A stretch of DNA of 64,000 nucleotides, from positions 50,414-114,413 of the forward strand of contig CAZPME010000004.1 in assembly GCA_964587885.1 (NCBI GenBank). The letters are read 5' to 3'. The notes under the pieces are model-generated. The model ran no database searches. It was given only the letters and a program-made list of their open reading frames with translations, and was not told where the DNA came from. Positions 16,464 through 25,800 of the stretch are shown piece by piece. Positions within the stretch are counted from its first letter, which is position 1. Each line of letters begins with the position of its first letter. The DNA comes from UBA60 sp964587885 (GTDB taxonomy: Archaea > Thermoplasmatota > Poseidoniia > Poseidoniales > Poseidoniaceae). The translations under genes were made by a program, and so were the position numbers.

Positions 16464-18355
16464 TTATTGTTCACACAATGAGGGTATACATCCTGCATTG
16501 GGGGCAGAAATAAATCGTCACAAGTTCGCTGAACGGTCGATAATGAAAGGGTACTTGAATCATCGAGGAATATGGTTACTGGTTGAATGCTAACGGTACT
16601 TGGAACGTAGTCTTCTCCGGTTTGGGTTATGACCAATTCAAGGCTATCACCGGCAGGGATTACCACATCCATGGCGAAGAATTCCATTTTTGCTAGTACG
16701 GTCTGTCCAGGTAAGAGAATCTTACCAGTTTTTCCGCCATCTGCATAGCGTAAGTCCATAACTGCATGGCCAAGATGAGAACCGTCACTAGCCAACTGCA
16801 ATTTGGCGAATAGGTGACCGCTTGCTGGTGCTTGTTGTATCAACGACAATCGAGCGCTGATATGTAGGGTGGGCATGCCGACGATTCTGAAGTCTTCGGC
16901 AAATGTTCCGCAGGTAAGTACAGTCGTGCTAATTGCCGTTACAGTAGTTCCACCTGAGGCTAGTTCACACTCATCTAGAGTGGTGGGGACCCATTGCAAA
17001 TCGGCGGGGGGGTAGGTTTCTTCAACCCTCCAAGCGCCGGCATCATCCTGTATTTCTGCGATTAACCGAGGTTGTGGACCGAGGTCGCGTAGGTAGTAGT
17101 CGAACCATTCTAGCAAGTCGTCAGCCCAATCCCAGCGCAGTGACCAAGGATATCCAATTCCACCTTCGTGGCCACTATCACCATCCCGGTCGGGGTAGTC
17201 GTGTGTCCATTGGCCGTACAATCCCTTAACTGCAAAACCATTGTCGATGGCAATTTGGTGGGTGGGAAAGGCCATATGAGGGTCGACATTCCAATCTTGC
17301 ATACCATGGATAATGTAAATTGAGCCATTGTAAACCTCCATCGCTCGGTCAAGGAAATAGCGTTCTTCCCAGTAATCACTTCCCATCCACGCTAGATTAT
17401 CACCAGTCATGTAGGCGGTTGCGCCGGCATAATAACCCTCGACATATCCTTCACAGGCGTTTTCAATATCCCCGCCATCTCCGTCTAAGCCGAATGAACC
17501 GTAGACGCCGTTGTGCATAATTGCCCCACGCGCCTCCATACTGCCATTGCGCCACATCAACTCGTGAACACCAATCAATCCTGACATCGGAACAATAGTC
17601 GCGAGATATTCTGAACCAGATGCCGCGGCATTCCATGGGGTTGAGCCATCGTATGATTTACCAATTGCCGCAACCTTGCCATTTGACCAAGTTTGCTGAC
17701 CGAGCCAATCAACAGCGGCCTTGATTCCCTCCATCTCATCATGTCCCATGAGGTCCATGCAATGATTAGAATCACCTGTGCCGAAAACCGAGACTTGAGC
17801 CACACCGAATCCATGTGGAACAAAATTCTCAATGAGGAATCGACCTAAACGGTCGGCGGGAGTTAATGCGTCGACATCACCGTCATCGTAGTATGGTCCT
17901 ATTTCTGCAATGATTGGAACTTTGCATTCTTCAGTGATATTCCCTGCCGAATAGTCACACCCTTCTATTTCAGGTAACCACAAACCGAGATGAACTTGAG
18001 CGTTACCAGTCACCCCAGCTCCCCCATCACTCAGGGCAATTGCGGGAACATCGACAAAGATGGACTGCACTTCAGAGATGTTGTGGCTTCCATTCCACGA
18101 GACTCGACTAAAGACATCCGTGTCTTCGTATAGTTTTCCACTTCGTTCTTCAACTGGAGGAAGCCAGTGTTCTATCCCACTTTCATCAAGTCCATCGAAG
18201 GCATCTGGTCCATTAATCACAGTGGCGAGAGTAAGGAATAGAATAACGACAACAATGGTCGAGCCAAGGGCTAAGTTGAGTTGGCTACGCTCGCGCCGTT
18301 CTCCAGCCTTTTGTTCATCAACCACTATCGTGGCCTCAACTGTAGCATCGCTCAC
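16460..18355 (-). CDS. Membrane-anchored CocE/NonD-type alpha/beta hydrolase (peptidase S15-like)
   Basis: The 631-residue protein starts with a short cytoplasmic segment and one hydrophobic anchor (about residues 29-48), so the catalytic domain is probably outside the cell. It contains GKSYDGS with the nucleophile Ser at 234, GMQDWNVDP with Asp at 354 and GQWTHDYP with His at 385, a complete triad in the order of the X-Pro dipeptidyl-peptidase/CocE family. The C-terminal 200 residues are a beta-rich domain as in CocE/NonD hydrolases. It may release dipeptides or cleave esters or amides at the surface, consistent with a protein-degrading planktonic heterotroph. Substrate is unknown. Confidence 0.85.
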   Translation of the reverse strand: MSDATVEATIVVDEQKAGERRERSQLNLALGSTIVVVILFLTLATVINGPDAFDGLDESGIEHWLPPVEERSGKLYEDTDVFSRVSWNGSHNISEVQSIFVDVPAIALSDGGAGVTGNAQVHLGLWLPEIEGCDYSAGNITEECKVPIIAEIGPYYDDGDVDALTPADRLGRFLIENFVPHGFGVAQVSVFGTGDSNHCMDLMGHDEMEGIKAAVDWLGQQTWSNGKVAAIGKSYDGSTPWNAAASGSEYLATIVPMSGLIGVHELMWRNGSMEARGAIMHNGVYGSFGLDGDGGDIENACEGYVEGYYAGATAYMTGDNLAWMGSDYWEERYFLDRAMEVYNGSIYIIHGMQDWNVDPHMAFPTHQIAIDNGFAVKGLYGQWTHDYPDRDGDSGHEGGIGYPWSLRWDWADDLLEWFDYYLRDLGPQPRLIAEIQDDAGAWRVEETYPPADLQWVPTTLDECELASGGTTVTAISTTVLTCGTFAEDFRIVGMPTLHISARLSLIQQAPASGHLFAKLQLASDGSHLGHAVMDLRYADGGKTGKILLPGQTVLAKMEFFAMDVVIPAGDSLELVITQTGEDYVPSTVSIQPVTIFLDDSSTLSLSTVQRTCDDLFLPPMQDVYPHCVNNN

Positions 18356-18425
18356 GACTGTGGCCAGTCGGTTTCATGCTTCAAGTTTCTCAATTGAGGT
18401 GCAAATAATAACTGGTGAATCTTTT

Positions 18426-19550
18426 TTAGATCCCCCAATATTTTTCAGAACTCGATTGTCGTTGTTGAACGGTTCGAACAATGAGCATGGTCAGCCACAA
18501 TACTACAAGCCAAACAATCGGTACTGTGCCATCGCGGAAAATTTGTACCACGTCAAATTCGTATTCTGTACCCTTGAGGACTTGAATGGTAATTTGCAAT
18601 CCGGTATTTAAGAATGAATATACCACCATTCCGGCAGCGGCAAGAACGAAAGCCCTCCCCGAAAATTGCCCGCGTTTTAAACGCAACAAAAGCAAACCAC
18701 TGATGATCAGTAAAAAGACGATTACAACCCAAGCTAGAGCACTGTGGAATGATGAAAGATAAAGCACACTACCGCGAGAGCCAGATTCAAACTCATTATT
18801 AAATTCAGAATATGCATTTGCAACCGCGAAGACAGAAGAGAATACCGCACCTGCCCACATCAATGAAGAAAAGAAAGCGGCATCGGTATTTTCACGCATT
18901 TCCGACATTACTCGTGAAATATTAGCCTCCAATCCTAAACCTTTGAACAGTAACCAAAAGCCGACAAAGAACGGTAATCCCCCGATGAGGATGTCGCCCC
19001 CGAGTTCGGCTGGTAACATTATCCCTAGGCCGACAGTCATCAAGACAATCGATAGAGGAACTAACATTTTTGCACGCCATTTCGGATCCTCAAGAGCCTT
19101 TACAATGTAGTAGTAAGTACCTTCAATACCCTTTGACTGCTTCACAATAATTTTCTGCACATGATCTATACGTACTTGGCTTTGTAAGATTGGCAGGACA
19201 GATTCATCTTCAGCCCCATCGGTGACTAGAATTGCGCGGTCGGGCTGAAATTGGGAAACTACTTCTTCAAGTTGAGCGGCGATAGCACGGTCACTACGAA
19301 CACCGACTTTTTCATCGCCGGTCAAAATTGCAACTTCTACTTCATCACTACTTTCACCACCCTCGGCTAAAGAATCGTGTTGATTCAATGCCCCAAGTAT
19401 GGCGTTAGTATCGCTTTCTTCAGGGTCTGCAATACCTAACTTTAGGGCTGCAGTAAGGACATTACGGCGGCCGATAACTGGACCCCTAATCGCCGCTTTT
19501 TGACCAAGGTCATTGTCTCGGTCGACGGTCAAGACAATTGTTCGAACCAT
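18426..19550 (-). CDS. DUF373 family archaeal membrane protein
   Basis: The N-terminal half is a soluble Rossmann-like domain beginning TIVLTVDRDNDLG and containing ILVTDGAEDESVLP, characteristic of the archaeal DUF373 family. The C-terminal half has six or so membrane segments. The family is widespread in archaea and its function is unknown. I chose the ATG at 19550 (MVRTIV) over one two codons upstream. The gene is separated by short gaps from the anchored hydrolase downstream and a small hypothetical gene upstream, all on the minus strand. Confidence 0.85.
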   Translation of the reverse strand: MVRTIVLTVDRDNDLGQKAAIRGPVIGRRNVLTAALKLGIADPEESDTNAILGALNQHDSLAEGGESSDEVEVAILTGDEKVGVRSDRAIAAQLEEVVSQFQPDRAILVTDGAEDESVLPILQSQVRIDHVQKIIVKQSKGIEGTYYYIVKALEDPKWRAKMLVPLSIVLMTVGLGIMLPAELGGDILIGGLPFFVGFWLLFKGLGLEANISRVMSEMRENTDAAFFSSLMWAGAVFSSVFAVANAYSEFNNEFESGSRGSVLYLSSFHSALAWVVIVFLLIISGLLLLRLKRGQFSGRAFVLAAAGMVVYSFLNTGLQITIQVLKGTEYEFDVVQIFRDGTVPIVWLVVLWLTMLIVRTVQQRQSSSEKYWGI

Positions 19551-19622
19551 AACCACACCCCAGCCTTTGCTGGTTGGCCAAACCCCCTCTCAATTATCAA
19601 TCATCGCATTTTGGAAGTCGTT

Positions 19623-19844
19623 TCAAGCGAGTCTATCCATCAAAATCCCCAATGCGGAATAAAAATCGTGCAATTCCTTGGTAAAATCACGGCCTGGAAT
19701 CTCAGGCAATTCGATTTTTCGCCCCTCACTTACCTCGTGAATTCCTTCAATAGTTGACATAACCATTGGGCCACTAGCCATCCAAAGGCGCATGAACATC
19801 AATACTTGTGGATTATTTTCAATGGTGAGATTTTCTTGACCCAT
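19623..19844 (-). CDS. Small hypothetical protein
   Basis: Seventy-three residues, acidic, Met-rich in the first half (LMFMRLWMASGPMVMST) and with an amphipathic C-terminal helix (TKELHDFYSALGILMDRLA). No signal peptide or metal site. Codon use is consistent with neighbours, and no competing frame is better. It precedes the DUF373 gene by about 70 bases on the same strand. Function unknown. Confidence 0.55.
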   Translation of the reverse strand: MGQENLTIENNPQVLMFMRLWMASGPMVMSTIEGIHEVSEGRKIELPEIPGRDFTKELHDFYSALGILMDRLA

Positions 19845-20007
19845 TTTCTTCCCTTGTTATGGGTGTAAGGCACCAGACAAATTGTCTTGTCGTCGAAAAT
19901 ACATGTTCATTTGAATAACCCTGGAATAGTTTATCGGCTTGCATTACCAGTAATTACACATTGATTTCTACCAAATCTTGCTACTGAAAACGAGCAACAC
20001 ATTAACC

Positions 20008-21192
20008 TTAGTCATTCTCTTTATTGGCTTGTGCAGTTTCCAATTCACTCGGTTGTTGCTCAGCTTGGTCACGTACCCGCCGCCGTTGCTGGGCGCGCAA
20101 ATATTTCATCGGATGGTCGAGCCAAGGTTGGTCGCACAATCGGTCATCACCAGGCTGAACCGCACAACAAGCATTCAATTTGAGTTTAGAACAACCAGCA
20201 GGGGTATAATTGCGGTCGTATACATGGCCGACTTGATAGGTAGTAGTTTCGGGATTGTAATCGGGGGCATTGGCGAAGAAACCAGCACAGGTTTCCTGTG
20301 GTAAGCCAATGGTTGATGAAATCGAAGCGAGAAATAATCGCCCGAAGTGATTGACGTTGATACCCGCTTCTAATTCCCTTACTGCTTTACGCATACATGG
20401 CGGCCAATCGGTTTGCTCTACTCCGCTGAGTTCTAGGCGTTCACTTGAGGCCTGCTGAATAAGACTGGTTGCCATGCCGACAGATTCAGCTAATCGCACT
20501 GCTAAATCATCGGTCACCTCGCCCATTCGTGTAAGGGCATCAGCCATTATTTGGCTCTTGATCCTCTCACGTAGTAAGCGCGCTAATTGCTGTTGGCTGG
20601 ACATTCTTCTATCGCCTAAAATCACCTTGCCGCCGGTCACATCGTGATTGATTAAACGCCACCTCTCACCGGTGATACGGGGGCATATTTCTATGAAATC
20701 AGTGAGCCCAACCTGCCAAGATTCACCTCCACCGTGCGATGAAATACCACGCTGAGAAAGGTCTATTCGCTCAACATCGGAAAGATATGTACGGGCAATT
20801 ATTGGTAAGGCTGCTGCATCAACACAGAGCAATCTTTCTGCCCTTTCAGCCTCGGCTTGAGCCCAACGTGAGATTAGGACTTCTTGCTCGGAAGCACAAA
20901 CTACTAAGCGGGCATATGAATATGAAAACGACTCCAATAATTGTCCCTCTGCGGTATGAATATCACGCATCGACATAGCATCAACTCCCCCCTCGTTGCT
21001 AATTGATTCAACCAATCGTAAACGGCCACGAGTTCGAGTTTCTTCGCAGCGGCCAGAATCAAGTAAGACGTCGAGAGTAATGTTGTTTTCAATCGCAAGT
21101 TGGCGTTGATATTCGCTTGATTGCGGCAGGAAGGGATAGCGCGCTAAAATCACTGCGTCATTGATGACCGGCTCCTGCAGTGGCATGGGCAT
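20008..21192 (-). CDS. priL: DNA primase large subunit (Fe-S)
   Basis: Regulatory subunit of the archaeal/eukaryotic primase that starts RNA primers at the replication fork with PriS. The C-terminal domain has the four-cysteine pattern of the [4Fe-4S] cluster: PPCMRKAV, then ETCAGFF, then GCSKLKLN, then ACC, with the typical HVYDRNYTPAGC segment between. The N-terminal helical domain contains RYPFLPQSSEY and the RLVCASEQEVLISRWAQAE stretch of the family. At 394 residues the length is normal. The small subunit PriS is not in this window. It neighbours other replication genes (DP2 at 22880-26887). Confidence 0.9.
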   Translation of the reverse strand: MPMPLQEPVINDAVILARYPFLPQSSEYQRQLAIENNITLDVLLDSGRCEETRTRGRLRLVESISNEGGVDAMSMRDIHTAEGQLLESFSYSYARLVVCASEQEVLISRWAQAEAERAERLLCVDAAALPIIARTYLSDVERIDLSQRGISSHGGGESWQVGLTDFIEICPRITGERWRLINHDVTGGKVILGDRRMSSQQQLARLLRERIKSQIMADALTRMGEVTDDLAVRLAESVGMATSLIQQASSERLELSGVEQTDWPPCMRKAVRELEAGINVNHFGRLFLASISSTIGLPQETCAGFFANAPDYNPETTTYQVGHVYDRNYTPAGCSKLKLNACCAVQPGDDRLCDQPWLDHPMKYLRAQQRRRVRDQAEQQPSELETAQANKEND

Positions 21193-21268
21193 ATTGGGGC
21201 AAAACGGTCGAGGGTTATTGAAGCATCGCAGTAGTATTGATGATGAGGGTTGAGCACATCGCAGGGGT

Positions 21269-22000
21269 GTGCTCGAACCATTCTCGCAGGCTTTGGTAGA
21301 GATTCAGAATGAGATCAGAGATGAATTTTCTTGGTCTGAAGAAGAAGATATTGCGAGCACAATGGCAATGTTAGAAATGGTGGAAAAATATTCCTTTTGG
21401 GGGCGGCAACACCGTCTACAAAACCTCGAGCAACTGCAGAAGAAATTGCTTGCAGATATGCGCCCAATAGTGCTTATTGGTGCAGCAGTCGAGGTCGAAG
21501 ATTTACTTTCGGTATTACCTGCTGAACCGCACTTAATTGCCGCCGATGGAAGTGTGGGAATATTGTCTGAATTTGAGCAGGACTTGTGGCCAACTTTAGC
21601 GCTGGTAGTTAGTGATGCGGATGGATGGCCACATTTGCAAGTGGCAGCAGAAAAAGGTATCACAATTGCATTACATGCTCATGGAGATAACTGGGCTGAG
21701 GTTGAAATTGCTCTCGCCAAGTGGGGGGAGATGAGCCCTGCTGAGCCCTTACCACTCATACTAACCCACCAAACAAATTCTCCAATTGAAGGGGCATACA
21801 ACGTTGGAGGATTCACCGATGGTGACCGCGCCCTATGTCTAATGTTAGCGCTAGGGATTCAGCCCGAAAGGTTGGTATTAGTTGGTTATGATGAACAGAC
21901 TTTCGGGCGCTGGTCAGGGGTTTCAAACGAGGCGTTGAAGCGTCGTAAATTAGCATGGATGGCTAAGATACTTGATAAAGTGGGGTTTGGAAATGGTTGA
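21269..22000 (+). CDS. mptE: 6-hydroxymethylpterin diphosphokinase, MptE-like (DUF115)
   Basis: Predicted to transfer pyrophosphate from ATP to 6-hydroxymethyl-7,8-dihydropterin for archaeal pterin cofactors. The protein shows the MptE/DUF115 pattern: LIGAAVEVEDLL, the phosphate-binding ADGSVGIL, VVSDADGWP, ALHAHGDN and the C-terminal GGFTDGDRA. At 243 residues it matches the family. The start is a GTG at 21269. Its end overlaps the next plus-strand gene by a few bases. MptE was characterised in methanogens; here it more likely supplies a folate- or tetrahydropterin-type C1 carrier. Confidence 0.85.
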   Translation: MLEPFSQALVEIQNEIRDEFSWSEEEDIASTMAMLEMVEKYSFWGRQHRLQNLEQLQKKLLADMRPIVLIGAAVEVEDLLSVLPAEPHLIAADGSVGILSEFEQDLWPTLALVVSDADGWPHLQVAAEKGITIALHAHGDNWAEVEIALAKWGEMSPAEPLPLILTHQTNSPIEGAYNVGGFTDGDRALCLMLALGIQPERLVLVGYDEQTFGRWSGVSNEALKRRKLAWMAKILDKVGFGNG

Positions 22001-22883
22001 GTTAGGCGGCTCCGTAGAAGAAATCGCTTTGGCGAAAAAGGGCTTTCGTACCGCGATGATTACTGCCACAATTTTCTTGGTCGGCTTACAGATGGGGTGG
22101 TTGATAGTCACCTCGCAAGCCGCCGAACGTGAGGTAAACTCTCTCGACAAGCCGTTTCATAGCAATCATTTGTTTGAAGTTCCAAATATCATCGGAATGA
22201 GCCAACCAATGCCAGTTACATTCACTTGTGAAAACGTGATTAGTGAAGGAAATTCTAGTACTGAAATGTGGTGGAAATTATACGATTCAAATGATGCTGT
22301 GATTGAATACTGGGATGGTCCAACCGGTGGCGATTGCGGGGGCTTCGACCGTCAACTTGCAACTGGACAATACACTCTTGTAACGATGCCAGATAGTGGT
22401 GCTGATTTCCATCAAACACTTGAATTAAGAGTTTGGGGCGGTGTTGCATTTGAGGGCCATATTGTTGCACTTCTTGTCGCCATATTACTGGGGGGAGTTG
22501 GTGTGTGGCGAGCGAAGAAAAAATTTGACACCTTATCTACTCCATTACCGCTCCACAAAATTGTCCAAAAAGGTGTGTGGGAAAAGGTGCATTCGGACAT
22601 GGAGGATAAAGATCGAATTCAGGCTGAAATTGAGGGAACCGGTTTTGGTAATTTTCCCAATCAACCTATGAGCCAAACACCTACTGGTAAGACCGTCCCA
22701 GATATTGAAGATGGGCCGAAAATTGCTGGTGAGTTTGACTATACAGATGAGATTGAAGCTGAGGCTTTAGTTGATGAAATGGAAGAGTTTGGGTTTGCCA
22801 CGATGAAAGGTCTGCGCGGGCCGGTAGAAAGGGATGAGAGAATCAAAAAAGTCAGTGACATCTATGACCTCATGGATGATTAG
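21993..22883 (+). CDS. Membrane protein of unknown function with external beta domain
   Basis: About 296 residues. One N-terminal membrane segment (TAMITATIFLVGLQMGWLIV) and a second one around residues 150-170 (IVALLVAILLGGVGVW) bracket an external domain with Cys residues (FTCENV, GDCGGFD) that could form a disulfide. A long acidic cytoplasmic tail follows, ending in KKVSDIYDLMDD. The ATG at 21993 overlaps the mptE stop by eight bases, suggesting co-translation. No known family recognised. Confidence 0.65.
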   Translation: MVELGGSVEEIALAKKGFRTAMITATIFLVGLQMGWLIVTSQAAEREVNSLDKPFHSNHLFEVPNIIGMSQPMPVTFTCENVISEGNSSTEMWWKLYDSNDAVIEYWDGPTGGDCGGFDRQLATGQYTLVTMPDSGADFHQTLELRVWGGVAFEGHIVALLVAILLGGVGVWRAKKKFDTLSTPLPLHKIVQKGVWEKVHSDMEDKDRIQAEIEGTGFGNFPNQPMSQTPTGKTVPDIEDGPKIAGEFDYTDEIEAEALVDEMEEFGFATMKGLRGPVERDERIKKVSDIYDLMDD

Positions 22884-25800
22884 ATGAAGTCGAAAATTGA
22901 AGCTTGTTTGGCCTTATCATTACTGAACAAACTATCGACAGATTTGGCCAGCCACTCGATATTTTGCTTGGTATAATTATCGACCCCGTAAGTATTGACA
23001 ACGTGATCGGTGACCTTGATGTATTTGCGCACCGCACCTTCAGTAACGGTTAGGGCTAGATTACCACCGCATTGACGATTTTCATCGGGCTTGATTCCTA
23101 ATGACGAACCGCCACTTCTGTCACCGGCCTTTTTGGTTTGTATGCACTTGCCGGCCAAAGGCATTCTGCGGTAGGAATGGCCACATTTCATGCAACGGGT
23201 TTTCTGTCTAGTAAAAGCAACCAAATTCCCGCGTAAGTCAGGCAAGAAATGTGAGCGCACCACGCTACTGGCGACTGTTCGTACGTCAACGCCGCGTAAT
23301 TTTCGTCCGATTTCTAATTGCCCATTCATTTTGTCAACCATAGTATCCAATGTCTTGTAGGCCGAGAGATCTGGACCGGCATCAAGGGCATGACAATCGT
23401 GGGTGAACCCATACCCGCGTTGGCTCAACGAAGTACCGATTCTTTGGTCGACAATGTCCATTTGTGCCAAGATTTCTTTGGGGTGCTGCTGTTCTAAAGT
23501 GGCTTCGTAAAAAGCACGCGGATAGTACCATGCACAATCTACATTGAGTGCTTCTTTATCGACTTCGGTTGGATTTATTCGGGTCGTTAATACTAGTGGT
23601 GCATCCATTTGGCCACCACGATTTGCCGGCAGAATATCACGACTAAAATTGAGCAAACCATCTAGCAATAGCATGATTGCATCTTCATCTCCGTCACAAT
23701 TGCGGCGCTTTGAGGCATGGAATAATGGGTGCGCGTAACCACCACTACTATCGGACCACCCGATGATACGAGAGAGCACACCCCCACTAGTGTGGGGGGC
23801 TAGAGCGATAGTGAGGTGGCCAATCAAATCGTCTCCACTTTGGCAATTATAGAATGGCTCTAATCCATAGAAACGAACCAATAATTCATCGATGAATTTG
23901 GTGGTGCGCAATAAGAAATCTTCGGCTCGCCGACTAACGATGAAATCTTGCGGGTATAGTTCCACTAATTGCTCAGCATCAACCAATGCATCGCCATAGC
24001 AATCTAATGCATATCCTAGTTCATGTAAGCGTTCAATGCTAACGCCAATTTCACGGGGCCGGAAATGTGTTATTGGTACATCCGACATATCAAAGCGAAT
24101 CGTTCCGTCACGGAAAACAGGAAGTTGGTGAGTAGCCCGTAAGATACCCTTTTCCAAAGCCTCAGGGGTTTGCCCTTTCGACATTAGACTTTTGACACAC
24201 TTGATGGAATGAGGCATGCGAATGTCGAGATTATTACGCGCGGTTTCGATCATTCTTTGGACGGGCAATGATTGCATTATTCCCATACGGCGGGCATTAC
24301 TGTTCTCCGCATCGCTTTGAGGCTCGCACCTGCCACCGCAAAGTTCTCCATTTGCGGATGGTTCTATGCAGGTTATCATCCCTGAACCAGTGCCACATTT
24401 AGTACAGAATCGTCTGCGCACTTGAGCCCTAAAATGCCCCTTTTCAGCGGCTACAGACAGCCTTCTTTGAGGACCTCCGGCCATACCGATGGGAAATAGG
24501 ACATGTGCTGCAGGACGCATTTCACGTGGTGCAGCCTTTTCGGGACGAGCCATTCTAGTGCCTATTCGAGAAGGGGCTGAATGCTCCCAGCGTAATTCGC
24601 TAACCTTGCGTACCAGCCACATCGCCCCATCAGCTAGATGTTCATCTTCTCGGGCGAGAGATTCTTCCAAGGCAATCGGTTTTTCAGCACCGGTATCAAT
24701 AACCGATTGCATTGCATCTTGCCCCATTTTGTCGGTTTCAGTAATGTTGAACCCCTTCTGTCTTGCATCGGTTTCTGCGGCGATTCGTACCTGAGCACGT
24801 TTAGCCGATAATTCTCTTCTCCGTTCTTTCTCAGTTTGCAATATTACCGCGCTTTGGCGTAATTCTTGGCATCTTTTTGTAAGGTGTATCGTGGCATCGA
24901 CAATTTGGACAATTTTTCCATTTTGGTGATCGAAACCTAGGCCGTTAAGCATAGCTTGCCAGCCGCTGGTAATCAGCAAATCATCGCCATCATGGTGATG
25001 GGATAGGCCAAGCATTAGAGCGAAGGCCTTAGGCAAACCGTGGACTTTGAGGTGCTCATTATATCGCACTTCATCTTCAAGCAGTGGCTGACTTAGGATG
25101 AATTCTGGACCAGGGGTTTTCCCAGCATATGAATCCAAGCGCAATTCCCTAAGCGGGGCGGCATCCCAACCTCTAATTCCGTTGACGATACGTAATGACT
25201 CACCATCAATTTCAGCATTTGCAATTATTGGTAAAACCGGCTTTACCCATTCTAGCGGGAGGTCGGCCCACCAAGGGTTATGTGGTGGTGGAAAGGAGGT
25301 GGCAAACCGTTTACTAATTTCTTTTACATCTTGCCAATCAAGGGATATGGAACGCAAGAATTCATGCCATTGCCGACGCGTATTACCATCGGCCCCTGCT
25401 GGAAAAGAATCCGGTAGTGTGAGGTTTTTTGCCGAGATAATTTTGGCAAAAACATCACGGCCTTCCGTATCGATAGCATCGAGTAAATCACTGGCCCACC
25501 AATCCGAACTATATGCTGAGGGCACCAGTTGTTTATTATTTTCAAGAAATTCACCAAATCCGAGAACCAATTCACCATTGTCCCAAACTGCGAGAGTCTC
25601 TCCCCCTACACGTCCCCAAGTTTCCTCATCATCAACTCGCAAGAACCTTCCATCGTTGAGAATAATCCAAGGCCCTTCGGCTTCATCGCATGGAGTGACG
25701 GCACAGGCTTTGCCAGGACGCTCAATTTTCATTTGAGTGCCAACTGCCAAGAAGTCATCCATGACTCTCATGCCGACGGGATTCATTGATGCCGCAGCTA

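Noticed and set aside
19875..19887. AGACAAATTGTCT palindrome upstream of the small hypothetical gene
   Set aside because: Six-base arms with one central base occur several times by chance in a window this size, and no TATA box is associated.
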